From a candidate division TA06 bacterium (lineage in GTDB: Bacteria > Hydrothermota > DG-26 > E44-bin18 > JADFOU01): a DNA stretch of 6,773 bases. Positions 6,481-6,773 of this stretch are shown here, in pieces (the first letter of the stretch is position 1; each line of letters opens with the position of its first letter). Where the stretch lies: assembly GCA_022562655.1 (NCBI GenBank), contig JADFOU010000105.1:1-6773 (forward strand). The letters are read 5' to 3'. The notes beneath the pieces are model-generated. The model searched no databases and had not been told where the DNA came from. It saw nothing but the letters and a program-made list of their open reading frames with translations. A program made the position numbers and the translations under genes.

Positions 6481-6773
6481 GCCTGAGAAGTTGACCGAGG
6501 CGCCGTGGGTCAAATGGCCGCCGGCATCGAGGCTCAGCCCCATGATCGTGTCGCCGGGCTTGGTCAGCGCCAGCATCACCGCGCCATTGGCCTGCGCGCC
6601 CGAATGCGGCTGGACGTTGGCGAAGTTGCAGCCGAACAGCGCCTTGGCGCGGTCGATCGCGAGCTGCTCGACCTCGTCCGACGGGTGGCAGCCCTGATAG
6701 TAGCGCTTGCCGGGATAACCCTCGGCATATTTGTTGGTGAAGACGCTGCCCTGCGCTTCGAGCACCGCCTTGG
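6481..6773 (-). CDS. glyA: Serine hydroxymethyltransferase, internal fragment
   Basis: GlyA is a cytoplasmic PLP enzyme that converts serine plus tetrahydrofolate to glycine plus 5,10-methylene-tetrahydrofolate. The minus strand from the window edge reads KAVLEAQGSVFTNKYAEGYP, then GKRYYQGCHPSDEVEQLAID, then ANVQPHSGAQANGAVMLAL, and GGHLTHGASVNFSG, ending near 6481. By comparison with E. coli GlyA this covers about residues 42-137. The YAEGYPGKRYY substrate loop, the HSGAQ cofactor-phosphate region and the GGHLTHG histidine that stacks on PLP are all present. The N-terminus lies beyond the window and the C-terminal two thirds, including the PLP lysine, are missing. The GC-rich codon use and wording (GCHPSDEVEQLAIDRAKALFG) resemble alphaproteobacteria, probably sphingomonads. 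It is opposite in strand and unlike every neighbour, so it is probably from another genome. Confidence 0.9.

Noticed and set aside
6425..6697. C-terminal extension of the LVIVD protein to the TGA at 6695-6697
   Set aside because: The frame is open only by chance across GC-rich DNA that encodes GlyA on the other strand. The residues do not resemble a sorting domain.
6481..6773. Natural horizontal acquisition of glyA
   Set aside because: Only an internal fragment is present, no mobile element or attachment site borders it, and the neighbouring gene is cut at the same point. A chimeric join explains this more simply.

Overview
The first ~6.4 kb looks like a piece of an uncultured bacterial genome, and the last ~0.3 kb looks like unrelated DNA joined to it. 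The main part has moderate GC. All its genes lie on the plus strand with short gaps. Its exported LVIVD-repeat protein ends in a PNPF-type tail, the usual opening of the secretion/sorting domain of Bacteroidota-like and candidate phyla (WOR-3/TA06, Cloacimonadota, KSB1-type lineages). The short intergenic repeat words (CCACAAAGACAC-like, AATCCGCTTAATCCGC, TAGGTAGTAG) also fit such candidate-phylum genomes. The assignment to that broad group is inference.

Layout: bases 2-70 are the last 22 codons of an enoyl-CoA hydratase/isomerase-family gene. Bases 71-412 form a ~340-base spacer made largely of repeat-like elements: an imperfect inverted repeat, a 21-base palindrome, short AATCCGCTT repeats, a weak promoter candidate, and a strong ribosome binding site. 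Bases 413-2092 encode a 559-residue ferritin-like diiron oxygenase of the phenylacetate/benzoyl-CoA epoxidase (PaaA/BoxB) group. Bases 2099-3826 encode an intact family X DNA polymerase with a C-terminal PHP nuclease domain (PolX). After a perfect small hairpin, 3856-4407 encode an HD-domain phosphohydrolase. After a 43-base gap, 4451 to ~6424 encode a secreted protein with about thirteen 42-residue LVIVD repeats, cut off early in its C-terminal domain.

From about 6425-6480 the composition turns sharply GC-rich. The minus strand of 6481-6773 encodes an internal piece of serine hydroxymethyltransferase (GlyA) of alphaproteobacterial, sphingomonad-like character. Both genes are broken at the same place, so a chimeric assembly or amplification join is the simplest explanation. 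The reading frame of the LVIVD gene happens to stay open to 6697, but that tail is not believable protein.

Functionally, the hydratase remnant and the diiron oxygenase may belong to one aerobic CoA-thioester aromatic-degradation route (epoxidation followed by hydratase/isomerase chemistry). PolX (base-excision-type repair), the HD hydrolase and the LVIVD surface protein have no obvious link to it and may only share transcription. I saw no RNA gene, CRISPR array, transposase or prophage gene. The most worthwhile leads are the C-terminally extended BoxB-like oxygenase and the short repeat words that cross into coding sequence, notably into the signal peptide of the LVIVD protein.
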